From Candidatus Caenarcanales bacterium (GTDB lineage Bacteria > Cyanobacteriota > Vampirovibrionia > Caenarcaniphilales > Caenarcanaceae), in contig CANLFK010000041.1 in NCBI GenBank assembly GCA_947489925.1, positions 1 to 14,103 of the forward strand: DNA of 14,103 nucleotides. The letters are read 5' to 3'. Shown piece after piece: positions 6,596-13,779 of the stretch. The position numbers and the translations under genes were made by a program. The first letter of the stretch is position 1; the number at the start of each line of letters is the position of its first letter. The notes under the pieces were generated by a model that was not told where the DNA came from, did not search any database, and worked only from the letters and a program-made list of their open reading frames with translations.

Positions 6596-9460
6596 ATGGT
6601 TCAAATCTGGATTAGCCTCATTAAAAGCTTGAATTCATCTCTTTTTAATATTTTATTCTTTTGCTTAATTTGCCTTTTATCCTTAATTATTATTTTATGG
6701 TCTGAGTTTTCACGCTCGAAAGGTAATTTAAAGTTTAAAGAATTATTAAAAAGTATTTGGGCTGAATTTTCTAGTCAAGATCAACTTGAACTACCTAATA
6801 ATTCAAATCAAACCGAAATTTTTGATCCACTAGAAGAAGTTTATAAAAGCATTAAAGAAGAAAATCTGAATAATAATTCTTTAGGTGAGTCAAATTCAGA
6901 CTTTTTGCCAATATTTGAAAATCAAGAATTTCCATCTCAAGAGAGCAGTTTTTTTCCAATTAAACAGATTAGAGAAAAAAACCAAAGCAATTTACCTGTA
7001 ATTGAAAATCCAAGTTTGGCTGATTTTAGTGATGATGAAAAAGATAATGGTATTAAAGTCAATATTTTTAAAGGTTTACAAAATGATCAGCTAAATAATA
7101 ATCGGGGAGAAAAGAATTTTGATGGGTTTATTGCTTTAAATTCAAGTGAATTATTGGCTGAATTACCTTCTGAAAATGCTGAACCTTTTAGACCAGTCAA
7201 TCAAAGCATATATTTCCCGCTAATTGAGCTAAAAGGAACACCGATTTTACGCTTTAAAGAATTAAATATTTTGAAAAGAGCCTTTGAAGAAAGAGATTTA
7301 AACTTTTTAATTGGTGATTTATCAATTGGAAAATCTTATTTGAGCAGTCTTTTTGCCCGTGAAATGAGATTTAATGAAGGTTATTCGGTTATTTCTTTTA
7401 GTTTTAATCAAAATATTAGCTCTCTTAAGGAAGGTTTAAAGCTGATTTTGCTTGAACAACTTAAATTAGCACCCTTAACTGTTAAGGAAAATACTTTACA
7501 AATATTCCTTAAAACTATTGTCTATCAGCCATTTTTTATCATTTTAGAAAATATTGAATTGCTTTCTAGCCAAGATTTGGCGATTTTATATAATTTAAAT
7601 TTGGGCGCTTCTAAATTATTATTAATTAGCAGTTCTTTGTCTGCTCGCTCTATTTGTCAAACTCAACCAGCACTCAAAAAAAATATAATTCAAATTTCTG
7701 AGCTAGAAAGCGATTCCATTCAAAATTACTTTTTAGAGAAAATTCCTTTAGCCAATAAATTAAGTCCAATGGCTATTTCTAAGCTGCAAAGATTTATTAA
7801 AGGTAATCCGCTGGCTTTAAAGCTTTTATGCCACACAATTAAAACTCAAGCCAAGCAAAATCCAGATTTAAACCTTGAAGATTTTTTGAAAAGCCTTGAA
7901 AATTTACGGGTTTCTAGCGACCGAAGAATTCCATTGAATTTGTATAAAGTATTGGCTTTGGGCTTTAAATTATTAAATAATGTTGAAAAAGAGATTTTAT
8001 TATTTGCGGCTTATTTGCCGACTGAAAGCTTTTCAAATGGTTTAATTGAATTTGTTTTTGAATTATCTTCTAATCAAGCTATTCAGATATTAGATAATTT
8101 AAATCAAAGCGGTTTAATTTTGCGTTTTAGCCTTGAGCCTTTTCAGGAGCCATGTTTTAAAGTGCATGCTTTAGTCAGAGATTTTATTTTTACTGAATTT
8201 AAAATTGATACCGAGCATTTCAAACATTTATCGCAAAAGTTAATTTATTTTTTCGCTAATTTATTGCAAGACAAAGACAAATTAAACCGTGAAAATGCTT
8301 TATTTTTGATTCCAAACTTAACTTATGCCATTCGTTTAATTAATAATGAAAACTTTCAAGAAACTCATTTAATGGTCTTTTTAGAGAAAGTTACGGCTTA
8401 TTTTGATTCAATGGGTTTTGAACAAAGATTACAAAGCAAAATATTACCTTTATACGAAGAAAATTTACAAAGTGCTAATGGGCTTGGCAAAAGAGCTTTC
8501 TGGCAAAGATTAATTGGTTTAAGTAATATTATGCTTGCCCGCCAAAAACTGACTGAAGCCGAAAAACTAAAAAGCATTCAGCAAGGCATTGATTTATTAA
8601 CCCAAGCTTTAAATAATTATTCGAGTAATTTTGCTCAAACTGCCTGCATTCAAATTAATTATGATTTAGGAAAAGCTTATTTTCAATTAGCGGAAGCTGA
8701 GCTTAATGACCGTGAAAATAATTTGATTAAAGCAGTTGAACATTTCAAAAAGTCAATTCAAATGCAGTCCAATAAATATGCCCTAGAATACATTTTGGTG
8801 CATGTTAGCTTAGGAAATACTTATTTAAAGCTTTATGATACAAGTCCTAATGTTTTAACCTTGCATTTGGCTATTCAAATTTTGATGAAAGTAATTAAGT
8901 CTTTTAGTGAAAGTTTATCTTTGGACTTAAAATCTTCAATTCATCATAATATTGGTAATGCTTTTCGCAGTTTAGCTTTGCATGAAGATGCTTTTAATAA
9001 TTTGCAAAATGCCGCTGGTGAATATAAACAAGCTTTAAATGGAGTTTCTGATTTACAAGAAAAATCTTTAATTTATAATAGTTTGGGTTGTTGCTTTTGG
9101 AGCTTGGCAAAATATACAAATACAATTCATCACCTTGAAACAGCTATTACCGCCTACAAAAGATCTTTAACTTTTATTGTTAGCCAAGCTGATCCATTAA
9201 ATAAAAATAATAACTATACGCCCGACTCAACTGAATATGCAGTTACTTTAAATAATTTGGGTACTTCATATAAGGCTTTAGCTCAATTTAAAGAGCATTC
9301 GACAAATATAGTTTTAGCCAGTAAGGCTTTCAAAGAGGCTTTGCGTATTACCGAGAAAAGAGCAGACTTAGAGCTTAAAAAAGTAATTACAAAACATTTA
9401 ATTGAATTAAGTCAATCAGCAAGCCCGAAAAAATTAATTGAAAATAAAAATCAGCATTAA
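6596..9460 (+). CDS. Membrane-anchored STAND (NB-ARC-like) ATPase with winged helix and TPRs
   Basis: The product has 954 residues. One membrane segment (about 15-35) is followed by positive residues, which puts the rest in the cytoplasm. A long acidic, Asn-rich linker (about 60-205) leads to the ATPase. Its Walker A is GDLSIGKS (240-247). The Walker B strand FFIILENIE (313-321) has Glu-Asn where NB-ARC proteins have Asp-Asp. Then come LLLISSS (341-347) where a TTR sensor is expected, and GNPLAL (403-408), matching the GLPLAL motif. A winged-helix region ends in VHALVRDF (523-530), like the MHDLVRDF of NB-ARC proteins. The rest (about 635-920) is roughly six long TPR-like units with Leu-Gly-x-x-Tyr/Phe signatures. 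STAND proteins are switches that oligomerise when the repeats sense a ligand. The output here is unknown, because no effector domain precedes the ATPase except the membrane anchor. The gene is divergent from the thioredoxin lipoprotein. No Shine-Dalgarno sequence is seen before the ATG. Confidence 0.83.
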   Translation: MVQIWISLIKSLNSSLFNILFFCLICLLSLIIILWSEFSRSKGNLKFKELLKSIWAEFSSQDQLELPNNSNQTEIFDPLEEVYKSIKEENLNNNSLGESNSDFLPIFENQEFPSQESSFFPIKQIREKNQSNLPVIENPSLADFSDDEKDNGIKVNIFKGLQNDQLNNNRGEKNFDGFIALNSSELLAELPSENAEPFRPVNQSIYFPLIELKGTPILRFKELNILKRAFEERDLNFLIGDLSIGKSYLSSLFAREMRFNEGYSVISFSFNQNISSLKEGLKLILLEQLKLAPLTVKENTLQIFLKTIVYQPFFIILENIELLSSQDLAILYNLNLGASKLLLISSSLSARSICQTQPALKKNIIQISELESDSIQNYFLEKIPLANKLSPMAISKLQRFIKGNPLALKLLCHTIKTQAKQNPDLNLEDFLKSLENLRVSSDRRIPLNLYKVLALGFKLLNNVEKEILLFAAYLPTESFSNGLIEFVFELSSNQAIQILDNLNQSGLILRFSLEPFQEPCFKVHALVRDFIFTEFKIDTEHFKHLSQKLIYFFANLLQDKDKLNRENALFLIPNLTYAIRLINNENFQETHLMVFLEKVTAYFDSMGFEQRLQSKILPLYEENLQSANGLGKRAFWQRLIGLSNIMLARQKLTEAEKLKSIQQGIDLLTQALNNYSSNFAQTACIQINYDLGKAYFQLAEAELNDRENNLIKAVEHFKKSIQMQSNKYALEYILVHVSLGNTYLKLYDTSPNVLTLHLAIQILMKVIKSFSESLSLDLKSSIHHNIGNAFRSLALHEDAFNNLQNAAGEYKQALNGVSDLQEKSLIYNSLGCCFWSLAKYTNTIHHLETAITAYKRSLTFIVSQADPLNKNNNYTPDSTEYAVTLNNLGTSYKALAQFKEHSTNIVLASKAFKEALRITEKRADLELKKVITKHLIELSQSASPKKLIENKNQH

Positions 9461-9491
9461 AAGCTTTCATTGCACTTAAAACCTAAAGCTT
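9461..9491 (-). terminator. Weak hairpin between convergent genes
   Basis: AAGCTTT (9461-9467) and AAAGCTT (9485-9491) are perfect inverted repeats with a 17 nt loop. They sit between the STAND gene stop and the convergent phosphatase-like gene, overlapping the latter's last codons. On the minus strand the stem runs into TTTTAATG. The low GC and long loop make a terminator only a weak reading. Confidence 0.3.
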
Positions 9492-10256
9492 AGATAAAAA
9501 TTCTTCACTTTTTTGCTTGCAAACTGATTCACAAAAATCATAGTAAAACTTTTTATACTGAGAAGACATTTTATAATTTCCGAACTTAGTATTTGCAAAT
9601 AATTCAGCTTGTTCCCAAATTAAAGCTTGATTGGTTTTTGTACAGACTTTTGTCGGAAAATTAGCATATTCAGTAATGAATTGAATTAAAGCCGAAATCA
9701 AACTACTTTTATGCTTACCATCTAAACAACTAATATAAACTCTTTCGTCTTTATTCATTAAACTTAAATTATTAAAAATATTAGATAATGAAATAACACT
9801 CTCACCCTTGAGATAAGAAACTGGATAAATTGGTGTAAATAAATAATTAAAACCAAATAATTTTCCTTCTACTAATGAATTAGCTAAAAAATCAGTATTA
9901 ATAATAGTTTTAACCTTAATAGTTTTTAAAAACTGCTGATTTTCTGTTTTATAATAATTTTTATTTCCTCGCATCACACACTGATTAACTGGAATTAAAT
10001 ATAAATTCTGGCTTTCTTTTAAAAAACCAATTGCCCCAAAATCAGTATAAGTAGCCTGATAAACTTTCTTTTTTATTTCATTTTCCGAAAAATAATAATT
10101 TGGATAACAATTTTTACTAGACAAAATCAATTTCTCAATCATTTCACTTTGCTTTGCCACAGCCTTGAAACTAAAACAAAAAATACAAATTAATATTACA
10201 AATAATAAACATATTAATTTCTGCCAATAATTTTCCCTAACTTCATTTCTATCCAT
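9483..10256 (-). CDS. Membrane-anchored or exported dual-specificity-phosphatase-like protein with CX5K loop
   Basis: The 257-residue product has an N-terminal hydrophobic segment (about 14-34) that may be a signal peptide or anchor. The body contains IKVKTIINTDF (113-123) and, after a spacer, VYISCLDGKHKSSLISA (173-189). This resembles the strand and P-loop of cysteine phosphatases, where VHCxxGxxR(S/T) is expected. Cys177 is present, but the catalytic Arg position is Lys183 (codon AAA, complement of 9708-9710), one transition from AGA. The His before Cys is Ser. The protein is therefore either an inactive or altered member of the fold or a different protein with a similar loop. Cysteines at 50, 93, 205, 242 and 246 suit disulfides if it is exported. 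It follows the AT-hook gene by 20 bp on the same strand. Fold assignment is moderate; catalytic activity is doubtful. Confidence 0.6.
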   Translation of the reverse strand: MDRNEVRENYWQKLICLLFVILICIFCFSFKAVAKQSEMIEKLILSSKNCYPNYYFSENEIKKKVYQATYTDFGAIGFLKESQNLYLIPVNQCVMRGNKNYYKTENQQFLKTIKVKTIINTDFLANSLVEGKLFGFNYLFTPIYPVSYLKGESVISLSNIFNNLSLMNKDERVYISCLDGKHKSSLISALIQFITEYANFPTKVCTKTNQALIWEQAELFANTKFGNYKMSSQYKKFYYDFCESVCKQKSEEFLSKL

Positions 10257-10276
10257 AATTATTTATAGTCTAAAAT

Positions 10277-11314
10277 TTAATTTGGCTTTTTAGGTATAGT
10301 TTTTTTCTTATAAGCTTCACGAATTTTACGAATTACTTCATCAACTTGATCTGGAGCAATTACTCCATATGTAGACTCAATATCTAAACTACCAAATCTT
10401 TCTTCTTTTACTAATTCATTACCTTTTATAACTAATCTTTCGCCTTCCGAAGTAACCCAATTCCTCGGTTGCCAAGATGGTCTTACTTCCTCTTCTTCAG
10501 ATTCATCAGTTTCGGGGACAATATTTACAATCTCTTTTGTTCCTAAATCAGCCAATGAAGGATTCGAACCATTTATTAATACTTCCGAAGAAAAGAAAGA
10601 AGCCAAATTAGTACCAGGCAATGTATCACTAAGTGGTTTTTTAGGTCTGGTATCCACTTTTCGAGGAATACGAACTCTAGTAGAAGGAAATTTAATACTT
10701 TCCACTGAAGAGACAGCATCTTTATTCTTTGGCGGTCTTCCGGGGCGTCTTTTGAGAATAGGCTCATCTAAATTCAAAGGAAAAGACTCATCAGTTTCTT
10801 CACCAGTAGTTGTTATTCCAGAAAAAACATCAGCTATAGCATCTTCAAGATCTTCTGGCGTCGCTGGAAAATCATCATCTATATCTTCTACCGAATTCTT
10901 AATCGGCTTAGTTTTTTCTTTTTTACCTTTTAGTTTTTTTAAAAGAGCAATCTTTAAATCTTTTTTGTCTGCGTTGATAGTTTCTTTTGGCTTACTTTCT
11001 TTAACTGGTGATTTTTCTAATATTTCAGCGTTTTTCTTTCTACCCCTCTTGTTTTTAAGATTCAATTCTGAAGCTAAAATTTCTTCAGTGCTAACTGATT
11101 TTTTTGACTTAACCGAAGAAGATTCTTTTACTTTTTTATTTTCATCAACAGAGATTTTCTTCTCTTTAACTGTTGTTTTATCAGTTTGTAATTTTGGCAT
11201 TGACTTTTTTAAAGACTTTTCTACTTTATTTAAAGCAGTCTTTTTTTCTTCATTAGGATTAGAATTGCTTTTTTTACTTTTAGACAAAGATTTAAATAAT
11301 GCCAAAGTTATCAA
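10277..11314 (-). CDS. Lysine-rich AT-hook DNA-binding protein
   Basis: This reading uses a TTG start and gives 345 residues. The N-terminal 140 residues are extremely Lys/Ser/Glu-rich with no hydrophobic core, like a histone-H1-type tail. KRGRKK (89-94) is an AT-hook-like motif and KRRPGRPPK (188-196) is a canonical AT-hook with the GRP core, so binding to the minor groove of AT-rich DNA is likely. An acidic stretch (142-180) and an EEEE patch (274-277) separate basic parts. The C-terminal 65 residues (about 281-345) look more folded, with SWQPRNWVTSEGERLV and a final basic helix. An in-frame TAG two codons upstream limits the frame; the first ATG is codon 39 (11198-11200). A perfect -10 box lies only ten bases before the TTG, so the start is uncertain. 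A nucleoid-associated or regulatory protein is the most reasonable inference. Confidence 0.72.
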   Translation of the reverse strand: MITLALFKSLSKSKKSNSNPNEEKKTALNKVEKSLKKSMPKLQTDKTTVKEKKISVDENKKVKESSSVKSKKSVSTEEILASELNLKNKRGRKKNAEILEKSPVKESKPKETINADKKDLKIALLKKLKGKKEKTKPIKNSVEDIDDDFPATPEDLEDAIADVFSGITTTGEETDESFPLNLDEPILKRRPGRPPKNKDAVSSVESIKFPSTRVRIPRKVDTRPKKPLSDTLPGTNLASFFSSEVLINGSNPSLADLGTKEIVNIVPETDESEEEEVRPSWQPRNWVTSEGERLVIKGNELVKEERFGSLDIESTYGVIAPDQVDEVIRKIREAYKKKTIPKKPN

Positions 11315-11323
11315 TAACTAACA

Positions 11324-11329
11324 ATTATA
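11324..11329 (-). promoter_or_regulatory. Putative -10 box before the AT-hook gene
   Basis: The minus strand reads TATAAT here, in the 44 bp gap between the glycosyltransferase and AT-hook genes. The -35 position holds only TGGATT, a weak match. If used, transcription would start within a few bases of the TTG codon, giving an almost leaderless mRNA or implying a later start such as the ATG at 11198-11200. The AT-hook and phosphatase-like genes could then be expressed apart from the glycosyltransferase. Confidence 0.35.
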
Positions 11330-11358
11330 AACTATATCACCAAAAAAATCCACTTCTT

Positions 11359-12336
11359 TTAAACATTTAATTTTGCTAAATTAGGTAAACCTTTATGAGC
11401 ATTTTCAAATATTTCTTTTTTAGCAAAATTAATACCAGCAAATTCTTGATATTCTTCTAAAGTTCTTTGTGTTCCTAATCCATAAATTTCCAGATTTTCG
11501 GTTGAGTTTAAATCTCTTTCAAGCAATTTTTTAATACGCAAGCGAGATCTTTGTTCTAATCTATACCATTCAGAATCAAGTTCCCAGTGTCTGACTGCAT
11601 TTTTACGAGTATAATAATGATAAAGTATGGCTTTGTGCGGATGGAAAATATCCCAGCCATTTGTCCAAGCTCGAACGGAGAGCATAATTTCTTCGCCCTG
11701 AAAATATATAAATGGATCATAAGGAATGTCCAAATAAAATTCTCTGCGTGCAAAAATGAATCCCCCAGCCAAAAACATACCTAGTTGAGGTTCTTTACAC
11801 TGGGCAATACTTTCTGCCGCAATTAAATTTAAAATACCATTATCATCAAACTTACTGGCTGACATACTATTAATTGCTTTGTTAGCTGAAATATTATTAG
11901 GCGGTGTATATTGAGGCACATAAGATGAAAGAATTGGTTTAGGGCTTTCACATTGAGCTAAAAGTTCAAATAATAAGCTGTCCCAGCCTTGTTCAAAACG
12001 ATGATGACTATCTAATTGCAAAATAAAATCTTCATCATAAAGTAATTTTTGCCCTAAAGACCTTGCCCAACAAACACCCAAAGACTGTTTTGCATCAATT
12101 TCGAGTATTTTGCAAGGTAATTTTTTTAATTCTTCCGTAATTTCAATATCTTCATCTAAAGCTTGCCAAACAACTCCAAAACTTATATTTTCTGGATTAT
12201 CAGCTTTTTCAATTGCGTTTTTAATGGTTGGTATAATTTCTGGATCCCTGAAAGCCGCTAAATGCACAAAGATTTTATAATTTGTAAATTTCCAAAATAA
12301 GCTTTCAGTCTTTTCTTCACAATTTTGATTAATCAT
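11359..12336 (-). CDS. GT60-type glycosyltransferase (Skp1 GlcNAc-transferase-like)
   Basis: The 325-residue product begins with a short polar segment, then KIFVHLAAFRDPEIIPTI (21-38), the start of a GT-A fold. GVCWARSLGQKLL (87-99) follows, with the metal-binding DxD-like DSH (109-111) in LQLDSHHRFEQGWD. Further blocks are SSYVPQYTPP (137-146), LAGGFIFARREF (189-200), PYDPFIYFQGEE (205-216), AWTNGWDIFHPHKAILYHYY (223-242) and YGLGTQRTLEEYQ (285-297). This series matches the GlcNAc-transferase family whose eukaryotic member glycosylates hydroxyproline of Skp1 (CAZy GT60). The bacterial substrate is unknown. There is no signal peptide, so it acts in the cytoplasm. A strong AAGGAG (complement of 12352-12357) overlaps the stop of the gene before it but lies 15 nt from this ATG, longer than usual. 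The neighbouring proline-rich gene is a candidate target. Confidence 0.86.
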   Translation of the reverse strand: MINQNCEEKTESLFWKFTNYKIFVHLAAFRDPEIIPTIKNAIEKADNPENISFGVVWQALDEDIEITEELKKLPCKILEIDAKQSLGVCWARSLGQKLLYDEDFILQLDSHHRFEQGWDSLLFELLAQCESPKPILSSYVPQYTPPNNISANKAINSMSASKFDDNGILNLIAAESIAQCKEPQLGMFLAGGFIFARREFYLDIPYDPFIYFQGEEIMLSVRAWTNGWDIFHPHKAILYHYYTRKNAVRHWELDSEWYRLEQRSRLRIKKLLERDLNSTENLEIYGLGTQRTLEEYQEFAGINFAKKEIFENAHKGLPNLAKLNV

Positions 12337-12355
12337 AATAATAAAAAGTCTCTCC

Positions 12356-13093
12356 TTAAGCCAAAGTATAATCTAAGCCTTCAATTGCTGGGTCTGGGGG
12401 TCTGCCTAATGCAGGTAATCCATTTTCTCCAGTTGGTATTTGTTGTAATTCCCCACTGTTTATTAAAGCAAGCACTCCAGCCTGTCCATTTGGCGGAAAT
12501 CCTCCGAATTTAGTGGCGGCTAAAGTATTAAATTCCTGAATATTAAAGTAAGCTTTGTTATTTTGGGCATCTAGCACGAAGGCGGTATTTCTGTCATATT
12601 CAATATGTGTATAAACAACTTGACCAGTACTATCTCTACAAGGCCAAGTTAATCCAGGATCAACCTGTGGTGGTAAGGTTGTTGGTGGTATTGTAATAAC
12701 TGGTGGTTGTGTTACTGGTGGTTGTGTTACTGGTGGATCTGGAGTTGGTGGTTGTGGCGGTGGTGGAGGTGGTTGAGTGCGACCTTGAATATAAGTAACT
12801 GGACCACCAGAAAAACCGATCATAACTTGATTTTGATTAATTCCTTGTTGACCAATCATGCCTTGCCCATTATCCCCCATTGTCAAAGCACCACCATTAG
12901 AATTGGTTTGATTAGTTGGTATATTAAAACCATCACCAGCGTTTAAGCGGGCAAGTTCGGCGGCAGCTAAACCACCTGCGGCTTTAAACATTTGCTGACC
13001 CTGAGCTATATTTTGCTGTCCGCTTTCAGTTTGTTTATTATTTGTTAAGCCAGCCTGATTATTAAATGAGCGACCATTAATATTTAAATTCAT
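12356..13093 (-). CDS. Gln/Asn-rich, proline-rich protein of unknown function
   Basis: I do not recognise a family. The 245-residue product has no signal peptide. Its N-terminal third (1-105) is rich in Asn, Gln and Gly with one short helical stretch (FKAAGGLAAAELARLNAG, 36-53). Residues 108-146 are a proline-rich segment with six consecutive prolines (108-113), then PPVTQPPVTQPPV and TIPPTTLPP. The C-terminal 95 residues look folded, with aromatic residues and a single Cys152. AAAGG stands seven bases before the ATG, a good ribosome binding site. It ends 19 bp before the glycosyltransferase gene, whose ribosome binding sequence overlaps this stop, so coupled expression is likely. The Pro/Thr-rich segment would suit O-glycosylation or a flexible spacer; this is inference. 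The gene faces the marR-family gene across a 176 bp gap. Confidence 0.75.
   Translation of the reverse strand: MNLNINGRSFNNQAGLTNNKQTESGQQNIAQGQQMFKAAGGLAAAELARLNAGDGFNIPTNQTNSNGGALTMGDNGQGMIGQQGINQNQVMIGFSGGPVTYIQGRTQPPPPPPQPPTPDPPVTQPPVTQPPVITIPPTTLPPQVDPGLTWPCRDSTGQVVYTHIEYDRNTAFVLDAQNNKAYFNIQEFNTLAATKFGGFPPNGQAGVLALINSGELQQIPTGENGLPALGRPPDPAIEGLDYTLA
12699..12736. repeat. 15 bp tandem repeat coding for the PPVTQ units
   Basis: The 15 bp unit ACTGGTGGTTGTGTT occurs twice (12699-12713, 12714-12728) and partly a third time (12729-12736). It encodes the five-residue PPVTQ period of the proline-rich protein. Identical codons indicate a recent slippage expansion. Confidence 0.9.
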
Positions 13094-13190
13094 GCCAAAA
13101 CCTTTATTAGTTAAGAAATCAATACAATTACTTTTCCTAAAAACTCACAAAAGAAAACCCCACTAGCTTATCTTAAGGGTTTATGTGCTG

Positions 13191-13258
13191 AACTTAAGTT
13201 ATTGCCTGTTTAAATTTTCTTAACTTGAATTACAATAGTTAAGACTTAAACAGTTTAA
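13191..13258. promoter_or_regulatory. Palindrome cluster upstream of the MarR-family gene (putative operator and promoter)
   Basis: Several inverted repeats built from TTAAG/CTTAA or TTAAAC lie here. AACTTAAGTT (13191-13200) is a perfect palindrome. CTGTTTAA (13206-13213) pairs with TTAAACAG (13246-13253). Inside it TCTTAACT (13218-13225) pairs with AGTTAAGA (13237-13244). TTAAGACTTAA (13239-13249) and TTAAACAGTTTAA (13246-13258) are odd-length palindromes. TTGCCT (13202-13207) and TTGAAT (13225-13230), or TACAAT at 13231-13236, could be promoter hexamers inside the cluster. MarR proteins commonly bind such palindromes and repress their own promoters. Confidence 0.5.
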
Positions 13259-13269
13259 TAATTACAAAA

Positions 13270-13743
13270 ATGAAAATACATGAAGAATTAAAATTGAAAA
13301 GCCCTGTGCAGTCAAAAAACCATGAGGCATTATTAAATTTTGTAATTACTAATACGCTGCTCAGCAAATTGTCTGAGAAATTTTTTTCAGCTTTTAAATT
13401 AACTGATTCACAATGGAATATTTTATTAACCTTAAATTCTTTTGAGCCAGATGGTTTAAGCCAGCAAGATTTGAGCGATAAATTAGTAATGAGCAAATCA
13501 AATATTGTAGGACTTATCGACAAGCTTGAAAAAGCGGATTATTTAACTCGCACAATGAGGAAAGACGACCGAAGATTTAACTGTATTAATTTAACTAAAG
13601 CTGGATTATTATTAATTGAAAAAATTGAAAAACCTTATTTTGAAGAAGTAAATTCTTTGATGAATGTTTTGAATGATAAACAAAAAGAAAATCTGATTGA
13701 ATCGCTTGAACTCATTAGAGCAAAAGTAAAAGAAAGCATTTAG
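13270..13743 (+). CDS. MarR-family transcriptional regulator
   Basis: The 157-residue product has the MarR layout. Helical dimerisation segments lie at both ends (about 16-43 and 110-157). The winged helix-turn-helix lies between: LTDSQWNILLTL (44-55), then LSQQDLSDKLVMSKSNIVGLIDKLEKADYL (63-92). The recognition helix falls at about 75-88, and the wing RKDDRRFNCINLTKAG (97-112) matches the D.R.....LT..G signature. Length is normal. Such proteins are cytoplasmic dimers that repress until a small molecule, metal or oxidant binds. The single Cys105 lies in the wing and could be redox-sensitive, but that is speculation. Palindromes upstream suggest autoregulation, perhaps also control of the divergent proline-rich/glycosyltransferase genes. 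The ligand is unknown. Confidence 0.92.
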   Translation: MKIHEELKLKSPVQSKNHEALLNFVITNTLLSKLSEKFFSAFKLTDSQWNILLTLNSFEPDGLSQQDLSDKLVMSKSNIVGLIDKLEKADYLTRTMRKDDRRFNCINLTKAGLLLIEKIEKPYFEEVNSLMNVLNDKQKENLIESLELIRAKVKESI

Positions 13744-13754
13744 ATGGGTTAAAC

Positions 13755-13779
13755 AGTCTATTATTTATTTAAAAAGACT
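13755..13779. terminator. Weak inverted repeat between convergent genes
   Basis: AGTCT (13755-13759) and AGACT (13775-13779) flank an A/T-only loop, just after the marR-family stop and across the stop of the convergent gene. The + strand continues with TTTTAATATTTT. Five stem pairs give little stability, so this is a tentative bidirectional end signal. Confidence 0.22.

Noticed and set aside
6596..9460. Antiphage Avs-type defence system
   Set aside because: No nuclease, protease or other effector domain and no defence neighbours are present. STAND-TPR architecture alone does not show defence.
10752..11321. A long + strand open frame rich in Phe, Ser and Leu, resembling a membrane protein
   Set aside because: It is the complement of Lys/Glu-rich codons of the AT-hook gene, which read as Phe/Leu/Ser on the other strand.
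12699..12736. CRISPR-like repeat
   Set aside because: Units are directly adjacent, without spacers, and keep the reading frame of a proline-rich protein.
13155..13182. Hairpin AAACCC/GGGTTT as a terminator
   Set aside because: It lies between divergent genes, where no transcript should end, and has no T-tract. It may contribute to the regulatory region, but I cannot support a role.
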